The notes below the pieces were generated by a model. It worked only from the letters and a program-made list of their open reading frames with translations, was not told the DNA's origin and did not search any database. Source: Rutidosis leptorrhynchoides (lineage: Eukaryota; Streptophyta; Magnoliopsida; Asterales; Asteraceae). From it: a stretch of 64,000 bases of DNA. Positions 1-11,908 of this stretch are shown one piece after another. The stretch spans positions 15,974,001 through 16,038,000 of the forward strand of contig NC_092340.1 in assembly GCF_046630445.1 (NCBI RefSeq), in the 5' to 3' direction. Every line of letters begins with the position of its first letter. Position 1 is the first letter of the stretch. A program made the position numbers and the translations under genes.

Positions 1-1725
1 CGTTTCTTTTTCGGAATACTTTACTTCCTTTTAATGATGGAATTGATTCATCGTGTAGATCCATCTCTTCTTTTCTTTCATCGGGTAAAACAGTTTAGTT
101 TAGTCCAAAGCAAAAGTATTTTCAGTTATTTGTTACAGATATATGTGACATATGTTTAAGATAACTTGGTAAATTTTCCCACACTTGGCTTTTATTTTCC
201 TTTTTATCGTCCTCTATTCCATTTTAAATGAATTTTAACATTTTGGTTTGTTTCTCAATTTATGTCCTTTTTGAGGTAACAATAATTTCGGTGTTAAAAC
301 CTAGTTTTATCGTTCATAAATATGTATAAACATGATTTTGAATTCATTTTGTTGAAAATTTTGAAAAATTTACTAGAAGTGGGTAGTCAGTATATAAGAC
401 TAGGGCTGTTCCTTGTTATCGGAGAGCACTAGATTCTAATACAACTACTGCGTTACTAGTATTTTTAATGGTAACCAAGTGTTTAAATCAAAAAAATTTT
501 AAAATCCGAAAGAATTTAACCCCTTCCCACACTTAAGATCTTGCAATGCCCTCATTTGCAAGAAATCAGTAACAATTTAAATTATTGAGGGTGATTAGCG
601 TAGTAAAGTGATTAAATTTTACCAAAACTTCCAAACATATTGGCGTTTGTTTTGAATGATAAATGGTGCACGTCATTTGTTCATTCCGTTTGTTGTTACA
701 TCACATATAATTTTGCATCTTGTTGTAAAAATTAGTTACTTTTGCTGAACTTAATGTCAGTCTTTGAAAACGCGTTGTTTTACCCTGTTTATAAGATAAA
801 CTACAAACAAATATATACATACTTTTTTTTTAATTTATAAAACCTTTAACTTATAAAACAAATATTAATTAATTTTAAAATTTTGTTTCTTTTAAGAATG
901 AGGGCGTTTTGGAACGATGCCCTAGTCCGTCCCTCGACAAAATTTTAAAATTTGTCTTTTTGTAGCGATTGTTTTAAAAGCTAAGATTTTTGGGTTTTTT
1001 CAATGTTTTTGGCATACTTTAAATCAATAAGATTAAAAATAATGATAATAAAAGTTCTCGTCCCTCCCTCGGGTAAAGCAATTTCGGTTTAATGACCTAG
1101 TCTTCAACTTACGACGAATTTTAAAAATCATATTTTTAACTTAATGAGATAAAGTAAATTTTTGTTTTTAAATTCACACAATTTAAATATAAAAATTCAA
1201 AATTAATATTAAAAATTCACACCAAACTTAATTTAAAAATTCATATTATAAATTCACACCAAACTTATATTAATTTTTCAAATATTTACAATTTTAAATA
1301 TATTGTTTTTACAAAGTTTACAATATTAATTTAAGATTTATATATTAATTTTAAAAATATGGTAAAAATAAAATTAAAAATCTTTTTGGCTTTTTATCCC
1401 ACTTTAATCAATCAAATATTATCAAAAATATGCGCCCCTCTTTTCGGTAAAGTAATTTCGGTTCCAAGACCTAATTTAACTCATGACGAATTTTTGAAAT
1501 ATTTTGGGTTGATTGATTAAAGATATTTATACCTTAAGAATAAACGTTAAATTTCGCAGTGATGTAATAAATTTTTGAATGATATCAATAATTTCGGTCG
1601 CCAAACCTAATTTTATTCAATACCAATTTAATACTTTTTAGCGAACAAATTAGCGTTTATTATCAAAAGGTTAAAAATAAAAATAAAAATAAAAACTGTA
1701 CAGACATACCTGTGAAATAGATTTC
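1..1725 (-). repeat. Athila 3' spacer with degenerate internal subrepeats
   Basis: AT-rich stretch with no credible ORF between the small downstream ORF and the missing 3' LTR. A short unit recurs in degenerate form near 280-310, 1070-1125, 1440-1495 and 1585-1630. Each copy has an aatttcggt core, a few variable bases, then acct(a)a or accta, often followed by a gacgaattt-like tail. Two copies are preceded by a pyrimidine-rich stretch and a ggtaaag motif. The spacer of Athila elements is commonly non-coding and repetitive; no function is claimed. Confidence 0.6.
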
Positions 1726-2142
1726 TTAGTTATATGATCTATCCCATTCATAAGATAGTCGGTTTAATTGGTTTTCCATAGCTACATAGGCGTAACCTCG
1801 AGCATTCAGTGTCTTTTCTTCTAAACATATGAACGGTCCGTCTCTGCATAAAGTAACAAATTCGGTATTTGAATAGGTTTGATTATTTGAACATTTACCT
1901 CCATGTGACCATTTTCCGCATTTGTGACATCTTTCTAGGTGTCGTGCTCTTCTTTTCGCTGCGGATTTTGATTTTCCTTTACCAAATTGTAACTTATTAT
2001 CTTCGCATCTGGATTCTTTTCTAACTCCGTCCATTCTTTCTCTGATTACTGATACTAATTCACTCGGTAGTATGTCATTATTACGTTTAGTGATCAAAGC
2101 GTGTAGCATTAGACCATGGTTTAGTTCACAGGCAGTCTTCAT
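1726..2142 (-). CDS. small ORF downstream of Athila gag-pol, zinc-knuckle-like, function unknown
   Basis: A 138-codon frame lies on the coding side of the element, 170 bp beyond the gag-pol stop, where some Athila elements carry an extra (env-like) ORF. The middle is strongly basic (KGKSKSAAKRRARHLERC) and is followed by CHKCGKWSHGGKC. That spacing is C-X2-C-X4-H-X3-C, one residue short of a standard retroviral CCHC knuckle. I see no signal peptide or membrane segment, so nothing supports an envelope role. A nucleic-acid-binding accessory product is possible. It could also be a chance or decayed frame. Function is not recognised. Confidence 0.45.
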   Translation of the reverse strand: MKTACELNHGLMLHALITKRNNDILPSELVSVIRERMDGVRKESRCEDNKLQFGKGKSKSAAKRRARHLERCHKCGKWSHGGKCSNNQTYSNTEFVTLCRDGPFICLEEKTLNARGYAYVAMENQLNRLSYEWDRSYN

Positions 2143-2315
2143 TTTGTAAAAACCTAAAAAAAAAAAAAAAATTCAGAATGGGGGAGAAGACTAGTTCTTT
2201 AGGGTCTGCTAGGGAAAGACCATTCGGGTTCCATTTTCGAGAACTACACGAAAACAGACAATCTAACTCTAACAGAAATACATATTATCCTTTAAAGACT
2301 TGATTCTCCCCACAC

Positions 2316-5300
2316 TTAGTTAGATGTGGTGTCGAAATTGTGATTAACTTCGTTGTCGACTTCCATCAGACCATGTATGTAATGTTTAACTCTGTGACCA
2401 TTAACTTTAAATTCAATCCCATTTGAATTTATTAATTCTATCGTTCCGTATGGGAAAACTCTTTTGACTATGAATGGTCCAGACCATCTTGATTTCAATT
2501 TTCCAGGAAATAGCTTGAATCGTGAATTGAAAAGAAGAACTCTGTCTCCTTTTTTAAATTCTTTTGAACTTCTGATTCTTTTATCATGCCATTTCTTCGT
2601 TCTTTCCTTATAGATTAACGAATTTTCGTATGCTTCATGTCTTAATTCTTCTAATTCATTTAGTTGACTTAATCGTAGATGTCCAGCTTCATGTAAATCA
2701 AGATTACATGTTTTCAAAGCCCAAAATGCTTTGTGTTCAATTTCTACTGGAAGATGACATGCTTTTCCATAAACAAGTCTAAAAGGTGTGGTTCCAATTG
2801 GAGTTTTGTAGGCTGTTCTAAAAGCCCAGAGTGCATCCTCCAATTTAATGGACCATTCCTTCGGATTTGATCCTACGGTTTTCTCTAGAATACGTTTTAA
2901 GGCTCGGTTGGTATTTTCAACTTGTCCACTTGTTTGTGGATGATATGCGGTGGAGATTTTATGAGTTACTCCATATCTTTTAAGAACTTTCTCAAGTTGA
3001 TTATTACAGAAATGAGTACCCCGATCACTTATTAAAGCTTTCGGTGTTCCAAACCTTGCAAAAAGACGTTTTAAAAAGTTGACTACAACTCGTGCATCGT
3101 TAGTTGGGAGAGCTTGTGCTTCCGCCCATTTAGATACATAATCAATGGCTACGAGTATATATAGATTATTATAAGATTTTGGAAATGGACCCATAAAGTC
3201 AATACCCCAAATGTCAAATACTTCACATACTTGGATGAAATTTTGTGGCATTTCATCACGTTGACTTATTTTTCCGGCCCTTTGACAAGCATCACAGGAT
3301 TTGCAAAGAAGGTGTGCGTCTTTGTAAATTGTAGGCCAATAGAATCCAGCTTCATAAACTTTTCTAGCTGTTAGTTGAGGTCTATAATGCCCTCCTGTTG
3401 GTCCTGTGTGACAATGGTTTAATATTTTACTAGCTTCATCTCCAAATACACATCGGCGTATTATTCCATCGGGACAACTTTTAAACAGATGTGGATCTTC
3501 CCAAAAATAGTGTTTTATATCACTGAAGAATTTCTTTCGTCTTTGGTACGATAATCCTTTTTCAAGGAATCCACATACTAAATAATTTGCATAGTCTGCA
3601 AACCATGGGATTTCTTTATAATCTATCTTCAATAGATATTCATCAGGAAAGTTGTCTTGTATGGCTGATTCATTTAGAACTTCTAATTCGGGATTTTCAA
3701 GACGAGAAAGATGATCAGCGGCGAGATTTTCTGCTCCTCTTTTATCTCGGATTTCAATATCAAACTCTTGTAAGAGTAAGATCCAACGGATTAATCTTGG
3801 TTTAGCATCTTGTTTTGAAAATAGGTATCTAAGAGCAGAATGGTCGGTATAGACCACTGTTTTTGCTAGAACGAGATATGATCGAAATTTGTCAAAAGCA
3901 AAGACAATAGCAAGGAGTTCTTTTTCAGTAGTTGTATAGTTCGTTTGTGCTCCTTGTAACGTCTTACTAGCATAATATATAGGTTGAAATCGTTTTTCAA
4001 TCCTTTGTCCTAAAACGGCTCCCATTGCAAAATCACTTGCATCGCACATTAGTTCAAATGGTAGATTCCAATTTGGTGTGATCATGATCGGCGCATTAGT
4101 GAGTTTTTCTTTAAGAATATTAAAAGATTTGATGCATTCATCCGAAAAGATGAATGGAGCATCCTTTTCTAGGAGTTTATTCATAGGAGTGGCAATTTTA
4201 GAAAAATCTTTTATGAAACGTCGGTAAAAACCGGCATGCCCTAGAAAACTCCTAACTCCTCTAACATTGGTAGGATGTGTAAGTTTAGAAATTACATCTA
4301 CTTTAGCTCTATCCACTTTAATTCCTTTCTTTGAAATTTTATGACCAAGAACGATGCCTTCTTTAACCATGAAATGGCATTTCTCCCAATTAAGAACTAG
4401 ATTTGATTGCTCGCATCTAATAAGCATTCGTTCAAAATTAACTAAACATGATTCAAAAGTATCACCGAAGACTGAAAAGTCATCCATGAAAACTTCCATG
4501 CATTCTTCTATCATGTCGTGAAAAATCGCCATCATGCACCTTTGAAAGGTTGCAGGGGCGTTGCAAAGTCCAAATGGCATTCTTTTGTAAGCAAAAGTAC
4601 CATAAGGGCACGTGAATGTGGTTTTCTCTTGATCTTCGGGTGCTATTGGAATTTGAAAGTATCCGGAAAAACCATCTAGAAAATAATAGTATCTGTTTCC
4701 GGCTAACCTTTCCAACATTTGGTCAATGAAAGGTAAGGGAAAGTGATCTTTTCTGGTGGCGTCATTTAATTTTCTATAATCAATACATACACGCCATCCT
4801 GTTACAGTCCTAGTAGGAATAAGCTCATCTTTTTCATTTGTGATGACAGTCATGCCACCCTTCTTAGGTACACATTGAACTGGGCTTACCCATGGACTAT
4901 CGGAAATTGGATAAATTAAACCTGTATCTAGCAGTTTAATAATTTCTTTCTTAACAACATCTTGCATATTTGGATTTAGTCTTCGTTGGCGTTGCACATA
5001 CGTTTTATGACCTTCTTCCATAAGGATTTTATGAGTGCAATACGAAGGACTTATGCCTTTGATGTCATGAATCTTCCACGCAATAGCTGGTTTATGAGCT
5101 TTAAGCACAGAAATGAGTCGAGATTTTTCATCATTTGTGAGAGAAGACGATATTATTACTGGTAATTCAGATTCACCATGTAAATAAGCGTATTCCAAAT
5201 GGGTTGAAAGTGGCTTTAACTCTAATATTGGCGGTTCTTCTATCGATGATTTGTATCGATATTTGTCTTCCTCTTTTAACATTTGAAGTTCTTCTGTTGT

Positions 5301-7919
5301 TGGTTCATATCCATTATCTAGAAGTGTAGCTAACATTTCAGCTTCATCAATTGGTTCATTTCCTTCTCCTACAGAACATTCTCCCGTTCCTTGTAATTCT
5401 GGAAATTCTTCTAACAATTCTGCATATGGATCTACAGTTTGAATATAATAACATGTATCATCTGCAGATTGCGGTTGTTGCATGGCTCTATCAACTGAAA
5501 AAGTAACACTCTCGTCCTCTATACTTAGGGTCAGTTTCTTATTGAACACGTCTATTATTGCTTTAGCCGTGTTTAAAAATGGTCTTCCTAATATGAGAGG
5601 TACTCGAGAATCTTCTTCCATATCCAGAATAACAAAATCTACTGGAAATACTAAATTACCAACTTTAACTAGCATATTCTCCATTATCCCTCTAGGATAT
5701 TTTACTGATCGATCGGCTAGTTGTATACTTATTCTTGTTGGTTTCAATTCTCCAAGGTCTAGTTTAGCGTATAGTGAATACGGCATTAAATTTATACTAG
5801 CACCTAAATCTGCCAATGCTTCTATTGAACTAAGACTACCCAGAAAACATGGAATTGTGAAACTTCCTGGATCAGATAGTTTTTCTGGTATCTTATTCAA
5901 CAGCACTGCTGAACAATTAGCATTCATAATAACAGCCGAGAGTTCTTCCATTTTCTTTCTATTTGAGATTAGATCTTTCAAGAATTTAGCATATCTAGGC
6001 ATTCCTGAAATCACATCAATGATAGGAAGATTTACATTTATCTGTTTAAACATATCCAAGAATTTGGATTGCTCGGCTTCAAGTTTCTCTTTCTTCATTT
6101 TACTCGGGTAAGGAAGTGGTGGTTGGTATGGTTTAACATAAGGTTTATCCTTAACTATGTTATCTTCATTAACCTTTTCAACTACCGGTTCTTTTTCCTT
6201 ATCTTGATCAGGTTGTGGTTCTTGTGGAGTAGGAATAGTTTCATCAGAAGTTACAGGTATTTCCGGTGGTTTAAGTGTTGTACCACTTCTTGTGGTAATA
6301 GCTTTAGCTGTTTCATTCCGGGGGTTAGCATTTGTATCACTAGGTAGACTTCCCGGTTTTCTTTCACCTATTAACCTTGCTAGGTTACTTACTTCTTGTT
6401 CCAGATTTTGAATAGAAGCTTGTTGATTTCTAAATGCTTGAGCATTTTGTTCATTGGTTTGTTTCTGAGATGTGAAAAACTGCGTTTGAGTTTCAACTAG
6501 CTTCGTCATCATATCTTCTAAATTTGGCTTTTTATCATCGGTTTGTTGTGGTGGTTTGTTTTGAAAATTAGGTCTTTGCTGATTGTAAGTATTGTTGGAT
6601 ACTTGTTGATTGCTAGGACCTTGTTGGTTATTGTATGGAATATTTCGGTTATAATTTTGGTTTTGATTGTAAATAGGTCTTGGCGGTTGATAATTATTCT
6701 GATAATTATTTCCAGGCCTTTGGTTTATGTATGAAATATTCTCTCTTTGTTCCATTGTTAATTCAATATTGAGACAATCTTTTGTCAAATGTGGTCCTCC
6801 ACACTGCTCACAACTAATTCGTATTGAGTGAATATCCTTAGTCATCTTTTCCATTCGTCTTTCCACAGCATCTATCTTTGCGAAAATGGAATCTAAGTCA
6901 TGGTTAGAATCGGCTCTAGCTGCTTTAGATGATCTAACGATATCTTTTTCTTGGTGCCACTCATGTGAGTGGGAAGCAGTGTTATCAATAATTTTGTAAG
7001 CATCAGTTTCGGTTTTCTTCATAATAGAACCACCAGCTGCTATATCTATGTCTTTTCTTGTAGTGATGTCGCATCCTTGGTAGAATATTTGTACTATTTG
7101 ACAGGTGTCTAAACCATGTTGCGGACATCCTCTTAATAACTTTCCATATCTAGTCCATGCCTCATATAGAGTTTCATTTGGTTTCTGTGTAAACGTAACA
7201 ATTTCTGCTTGAAGTCTTACGGCTTTAGATGCAGGAAAGAATTGTTTAAGAAATTTGTCAACTAAAACATCCCATGTATCGATCGCCCCTTCAGGTAACG
7301 ATTCCAACCAATCTTTGGCTTCTCCCTTTAAAGTCCAGGGAAATAACATGAGATATATCTGTTCATCCTCCACTTCTCGGATTTTAAATAGTGTGCAGAT
7401 CCTATTAAAGGTACGTAGATGTTCATTAGGATCTTCCTTCGGCGCACCACTAAATTGGCATTGATTAGTCACCATGTGTAGAATTTGTCCTTTGATTTCA
7501 TAATCTGGCGCATTAATGTCTGGATGAGTAATTGCGTGACCTTGGCCAGTGCGTTTAGCTCTCATTCGGTCTTCCATACTTAGAGGTTCCAGATTCTCCA
7601 TAATTGAATTTGTTGAATCGGAATCACTAGAGGATTCTGATTTAATGGTTCGTTCCTCAACAATCTCTGTTTGAATGATTGGTGGTTCCGGAGGAAAGTT
7701 TAGTGGTTCAGGATCTACGAACCGTTCCTGAATATTTTCCGGATTCTCAATTGTGAGGTCGGGTTCAAAAAATGGATTATCGGAAATTTGAACTGAAGTA
7801 CTTGGTCGACTGGATGACGATTCTACAGAAAAATCAACGGTGGTAATATTTGCTAAATGTCTTGATCGAGTTACAGGTGGTGAACGTACAAAAGGTGGTG
7901 AACGTCTTGCTCGGTGCAT
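2316..7919 (-). CDS. gag-pol: Athila gag-pol polyprotein
   Basis: One 1867-codon frame covers gag and pol without a frame change between them. Parts in order, with rough residues: gag capsid-like region 105-310 with a zinc knuckle at 370-382 ([13 protein letters not shown]); a Gln/Asn-rich linker; aspartic protease with DLGAS near 704; reverse transcriptase with the FMDD active-site motif near 1144; RNase H starting at the FELMCDASD region; integrase with an HHCC zinc-binding head and a DD-E core ([23 protein letters not shown]). The frame ends with a short basic tail and no chromodomain. In this family the polyprotein forms the virus-like particle and carries out reverse transcription and integration. 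The reading frame looks whole. Whether the element is active cannot be told from sequence. Confidence 0.93.
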   Translation of the reverse strand: MHRARRSPPFVRSPPVTRSRHLANITTVDFSVESSSSRPSTSVQISDNPFFEPDLTIENPENIQERFVDPEPLNFPPEPPIIQTEIVEERTIKSESSSDSDSTNSIMENLEPLSMEDRMRAKRTGQGHAITHPDINAPDYEIKGQILHMVTNQCQFSGAPKEDPNEHLRTFNRICTLFKIREVEDEQIYLMLFPWTLKGEAKDWLESLPEGAIDTWDVLVDKFLKQFFPASKAVRLQAEIVTFTQKPNETLYEAWTRYGKLLRGCPQHGLDTCQIVQIFYQGCDITTRKDIDIAAGGSIMKKTETDAYKIIDNTASHSHEWHQEKDIVRSSKAARADSNHDLDSIFAKIDAVERRMEKMTKDIHSIRISCEQCGGPHLTKDCLNIELTMEQRENISYINQRPGNNYQNNYQPPRPIYNQNQNYNRNIPYNNQQGPSNQQVSNNTYNQQRPNFQNKPPQQTDDKKPNLEDMMTKLVETQTQFFTSQKQTNEQNAQAFRNQQASIQNLEQEVSNLARLIGERKPGSLPSDTNANPRNETAKAITTRSGTTLKPPEIPVTSDETIPTPQEPQPDQDKEKEPVVEKVNEDNIVKDKPYVKPYQPPLPYPSKMKKEKLEAEQSKFLDMFKQINVNLPIIDVISGMPRYAKFLKDLISNRKKMEELSAVIMNANCSAVLLNKIPEKLSDPGSFTIPCFLGSLSSIEALADLGASINLMPYSLYAKLDLGELKPTRISIQLADRSVKYPRGIMENMLVKVGNLVFPVDFVILDMEEDSRVPLILGRPFLNTAKAIIDVFNKKLTLSIEDESVTFSVDRAMQQPQSADDTCYYIQTVDPYAELLEEFPELQGTGECSVGEGNEPIDEAEMLATLLDNGYEPTTEELQMLKEEDKYRYKSSIEEPPILELKPLSTHLEYAYLHGESELPVIISSSLTNDEKSRLISVLKAHKPAIAWKIHDIKGISPSYCTHKILMEEGHKTYVQRQRRLNPNMQDVVKKEIIKLLDTGLIYPISDSPWVSPVQCVPKKGGMTVITNEKDELIPTRTVTGWRVCIDYRKLNDATRKDHFPLPFIDQMLERLAGNRYYYFLDGFSGYFQIPIAPEDQEKTTFTCPYGTFAYKRMPFGLCNAPATFQRCMMAIFHDMIEECMEVFMDDFSVFGDTFESCLVNFERMLIRCEQSNLVLNWEKCHFMVKEGIVLGHKISKKGIKVDRAKVDVISKLTHPTNVRGVRSFLGHAGFYRRFIKDFSKIATPMNKLLEKDAPFIFSDECIKSFNILKEKLTNAPIMITPNWNLPFELMCDASDFAMGAVLGQRIEKRFQPIYYASKTLQGAQTNYTTTEKELLAIVFAFDKFRSYLVLAKTVVYTDHSALRYLFSKQDAKPRLIRWILLLQEFDIEIRDKRGAENLAADHLSRLENPELEVLNESAIQDNFPDEYLLKIDYKEIPWFADYANYLVCGFLEKGLSYQRRKKFFSDIKHYFWEDPHLFKSCPDGIIRRCVFGDEASKILNHCHTGPTGGHYRPQLTARKVYEAGFYWPTIYKDAHLLCKSCDACQRAGKISQRDEMPQNFIQVCEVFDIWGIDFMGPFPKSYNNLYILVAIDYVSKWAEAQALPTNDARVVVNFLKRLFARFGTPKALISDRGTHFCNNQLEKVLKRYGVTHKISTAYHPQTSGQVENTNRALKRILEKTVGSNPKEWSIKLEDALWAFRTAYKTPIGTTPFRLVYGKACHLPVEIEHKAFWALKTCNLDLHEAGHLRLSQLNELEELRHEAYENSLIYKERTKKWHDKRIRSSKEFKKGDRVLLFNSRFKLFPGKLKSRWSGPFIVKRVFPYGTIELINSNGIEFKVNGHRVKHYIHGLMEVDNEVNHNFDTTSN

Positions 7920-9628
7920 TCACTGAATATCCTATTAGTTTTTAAAAAGGAAAGAAAAATTATATAAGTTATCCAATCAATAGACTTTTCTGATTTTGCC
8001 CACGTTTCGAATAGCCAAAAGATGCAGCAGAGGGGCAGGATTCGTTTGGTCTCAATATAATTGAGGACTGTTTGGCTCCAATAACCCGGTCCACGTACAA
8101 ATCCAACTATTACTACGAACCAGAAAATTTTGATGTCTATCAATTTAACCACTTAAAATAAATTTTCGTAATTTTAAGAAATTTAGAGAAGAAGTAGAAA
8201 AAAATCTAAGTCCTAAAAACTAGAATGGCGAGAAATAAGAGAGAAAAAGAGTGCGCGTCGAAAAGTGTCGAAAAATAAAAAAGACGAAGAGTGGTTTGTA
8301 AACACGCGGTTAATCCAACCTTATAACGATCACTATCTTAAAATTAAAGCTACAAATGGAGATCACTAATTGGAATTGTAATTGATACATAGGTAAACGC
8401 GTCGAAAAATAAAAATAAGAAAATAGCGCGAAAAATGGCGTCGCAAAATTCTAAAGCACCTAAAACTTAGTTTAAGGAATAAGCACTTAAGGGATTTTAC
8501 GGCAAAGCCTTAAAATCTAAAAATAAAATAATCTATGGCAAAATACTATAAGGAAAACTACTCTTAGTGAATTTTTTATTTTTTTTTTAATTTTTTTTTA
8601 AAACAAGAAACAAGGGTGTACAGTGCTAGTTACAAAAGCAAGAAACAAAAGTTGGACTACTTGTGTAATTGTTGGTGGGTTACGACAGATGCAAGAAAAA
8701 AAAATCAATCTACTTAGTTTTAATTTTAAACTTTACTTATATTGTTTCAAAAAGAGAAATAATTGAATTGATAGCAATTAAAATTTACCAGTTGCTAAAA
8801 TCTTAACAAAATCTATATTTGACACACGTATTCCCGTAAATCTTAAATGTTGATTCTAGGCATCTCGCGGCCACGAGTTACAAGTGCAGGTTGTGAATGC
8901 GAGAAATTTGTGTAAAATATATAATCAAGTATTGGTGATGATTTAAAAATATGGCATAAAAGAAGATGTAATCAAGTATGGGACTCGATTTTCAAGGTAA
9001 AGATTTTTAACTCGATTTACTAGTTAAAAATTTGTGTAAAATATATATGCATCTTACTTGATTTAATTATCACCAATAATTCATCACCAATATTTAAAAA
9101 TGGAGTGCAAGTTGCCAATGCGACAAATTAAAGTGGGTTGGTGATGATTTAAAACCAATAAAAGAAGATGTCTTTTTTTTTTTTTTTTTGAATTATATAG
9201 ACTTTTGATTGTATATGTTCATGTGGGGAGGTGCATGTTTTGATACATGCATGTGTTTATGCAGAAATAAAAATTGGAATTATACATCCAATAAAATCAA
9301 TCGGCCCACTTGAATAAGTAAAGCAACGACTTTTGTTGTATTGGTAAACGAAAGACATAAACAATTAGATTGTGTTGATAATTCAAAGATATGCATGTGA
9401 TTTTTTTTTTTTAATTTTTAAACCGTGACAACCCCACATGGGTGGGTCCCAAGATTTACAACAATCATTGAAGAATTTTGAAAATAATTGGAGATTTTTT
9501 TTTTTTTTTTTTTTTTAAAAACGAGATTTTTTTTTTCTTTTTTAAATTTTTTTTTTTTTCGAATATATCTTAAAATAAGGTAACTAGTTGTCTAGATTCC
9601 TTTTTTTTTATATAGCGTTTCGCTTCGG
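7920..9628 (-). other. Athila 5' leader (untranslated)
   Basis: 1.7 kb between primer-binding site and gag start. It is AT-rich, with long poly(T) and poly(A) tracts near 8570-8605, 9175-9190 and 9495-9560. No coding region is supported; the short ORFs here do not resemble proteins. A long leader is usual for Athila. Confidence 0.6.
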
Positions 9629-9630
9629 CG

Positions 9631-9650
9631 CTCCCCGGCAGCGGCGCCAA
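9631..9650 (-). promoter_or_regulatory. primer-binding site, tRNA-Asp type
   Basis: The minus strand reads TGGCGCCGCTGCCGGGG a few bases inside the LTR end. This is the form usual for Athila/Tat elements and complements the 3' end of a plant tRNA-Asp. It fixes the orientation of the element and its LTR boundary. Confidence 0.85.
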
Positions 9651-9658
9651 AAACTTGA

Positions 9659-11653
9659 TGTGTGTCGCGAGGGGTACGAAATAGTGTTTATTTTTAATAC
9701 GAAATTCGACGAAATTTTACACAAGTTTTATATTTATTTATTTATAGAATGGATATACTTAAATCTTGCTACAACACTTATAGGCAGTGTACCTAATCGT
9801 ACAGTAGTGTAGTTTTTAGTAAGTCCGGTTCATTCCACGGGGAATCTTTTTAAACAAAGCTTAACGCTATATGAGTTTACTTTTATAAAAATACAAATAT
9901 ATATATATATATATATATAAGTAATATTATTATTATAAAGGGGGGTTTTTACCGTTTAATGACCGGTTTGTCGATTTTAAAACTTTAGTCGCAGTTAAAA
10001 CCAAATATAAAATATTAAAAATAAATACAAGACTTAAATTAAAGCATAAAGTAAATAACGATAATGAAATTGCGAATAATAAAAGTGCGATAAAATAAAC
10101 TTGCGATAATTAGAAAGTACGATAATTAAAAGTGCAATACAATAACAATAAAAATGCGATAATTAGAAGTGCAATTAAATATAAAATAAAGGAAATTAAA
10201 TATGAAATAAAAGAATTATGCTTATTTAAACTTCCGTAATCATGATGTTTGACGTGTTGATTTTAGTTTTATGCTCATGGGTTAATTGTCCTTTGTCCTG
10301 TATTATTTAATATGTCCGTCTGGTTTTTGTCCATAACAGTCCATCAGTCATAAATATGAAGTGCGAGTGTCCTCGTCAAATTATTCTTATACCCGAAGTT
10401 AAATATTCCAACTAATTGGGGACTTAAACTGTAACAAGATTTTAATACTTTGTTTAGTAATTACACCAGGATGTCGACTGAGTGTAACCCAAGGTTTTAA
10501 TATTTTGTTATCAATTATACCAAGTGTCCTTGTACATAATTTCACCCCTGTTTTAATTATTCTAGTGGCTATTAATCCATTCCCGTGTCCGGTTAAATGA
10601 ACGATTATTCGTACATATAAATACCCCGCCCATCGTGTCCGATCGAGTGTATATGGTAATTTATATGGACGCCCAATTGTAAATCTTTATATTAACATTA
10701 ACAAACTATCATTTAGTTAAACAAATATAAAGCCCATTAATAGCTCATAGTCTAATTTCCACAAGTGTCGTTCTTTTGTCCAAACCCCAATTATGGTACA
10801 AAGCCCAATTACCCAATTTTAGTAATTAGCCCAACATCATGATTACTTCGGATTAAATAAGCATAATAATAACTTAGCTACGAGACATTAATGTAAAAAG
10901 GTTGAACATAACTTACAATGATTAAAAATAGCGTAGCGTTACACGGACAGAATTTCGACTTACACACTCAAACGATCTCTATCATAAATCTTATTATTAT
11001 CATAATTTAAAATTAAAATTAAGATTATTGTTATATCTTATTAAGTTAACATTATGATAGAGATATAGAATATAGATATTGATAATTGATTTTGATAATA
11101 GATAGATGGATCGATACATAGATAGAAATATGATAGAAAAAGGTATCCTTAATTGAACGTAAATCATCGCCTTTTATAGGCAAAATATGAAATTGAATTT
11201 TTATTTACGACCCCTGAACTATGCTCAATTAACAACTTTTTATTATTTAATATTATTCTTATTATGAATTATTTAAATATTATATTTTATTCTTGTGCAT
11301 AGTTGACTCGTAATTTTTACACCGTTGCTTCGAGCGTTGAGAGTTGACTCATGTCCCGGTTCCGGATTTTCGAACGTCCTTTTGTACAATTTTATATCGT
11401 GTACTTTGCGTTTTGTAACTTGTACTCTTGTCATTTTTAGACGTTCTTCATCAATAATTTGAACCTTTTTGATTGTATCTTGTACTTTTGAGCTTTTTGG
11501 ACCTTTGTGTCTTCAATTCGTCGTTTTCGCCTTTTGTCTTCGCACTTATTTAATATAAACGAATATTACTTGAAAATTGAACAATTGCAACTAAAATCTT
11601 GTATTTCTTGGGGGATAATGCTATGAAATATATGTTCCTTTTTAGCCTTATCA
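9659..11653 (-). repeat. Athila 5' LTR
   Basis: About 2.0 kb, bounded by TG/CA ends. On the minus strand it starts TGATAAGGCTAAAAAGG and ends in CACA just before the primer-binding site. It contains a (TA)n run at 9899-9919 and no convincing ORF. In this family the LTR carries promoter and polyadenylation signals, which I cannot pinpoint here. Confidence 0.8.
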
Positions 11654-11658
11654 GTTTT

Positions 11659-11908
11659 ATACTTATCTTAATTTATTGAATGCATACCACATGTTCGATA
11701 AAATGATAGGAATGAATTTTATTTTTGTTAACATGAGTTGCTCTTCATAAGGTTATGAATCCAGACGACAAGTTTCTTAGTCAGAATCCGTGATTTTACT
11801 GGTCATTAAACTAAACGACTTTAGCATTTACATTCACTTAATTCCTAAAACATATCATTAAACTGTTTCGTTTAACCAAACCCGTGGTTCCACGGGTCAT
11901 TTCACTAG
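11659..11908 (+). mobile_element. Helitron 3' end
   Basis: Ends with an 8-bp-stem hairpin (acccgtgg, tt, ccacgggt; 11880-11897) and then CTAG at 11905-11908, followed by T. This is the canonical Helitron 3' terminus. The next base, 11909, corresponds exactly to position 49761 in the 5' leader of the intact SCYL1 gene. There an A precedes a T, which is the A|T target expected for a Helitron. The 5' end is not visible and must lie left of, or be broken by, the Athila element. Confidence 0.65.

Larger units (their letters stand above)
1..11653 (-). mobile_element. Athila-type Ty3/gypsy LTR retrotransposon (3' LTR outside the window)
   Basis: Read on the minus strand the order is 5' LTR (11653 to about 9659), primer-binding site, long leader, gag-pol, a small downstream ORF, then a non-coding spacer running to position 1. 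The 3' LTR expected beyond the spacer is not in the window. Athila placement rests on the gag style, the RT and integrase wording, the long leader and spacer, and the absence of a chromodomain. The coding part is one uninterrupted frame, so it looks whole as far as it is visible. Age cannot be judged because only one LTR is present. Five bases after the LTR, at 11654-11658, read gtttt and would be the target duplication; the other copy is off-window. Confidence 0.88.

Noticed and set aside
5482-6111. 209-codon plus-strand ORF
   Set aside because: Antisense shadow of the Athila gag-pol frame without protein features of its own.
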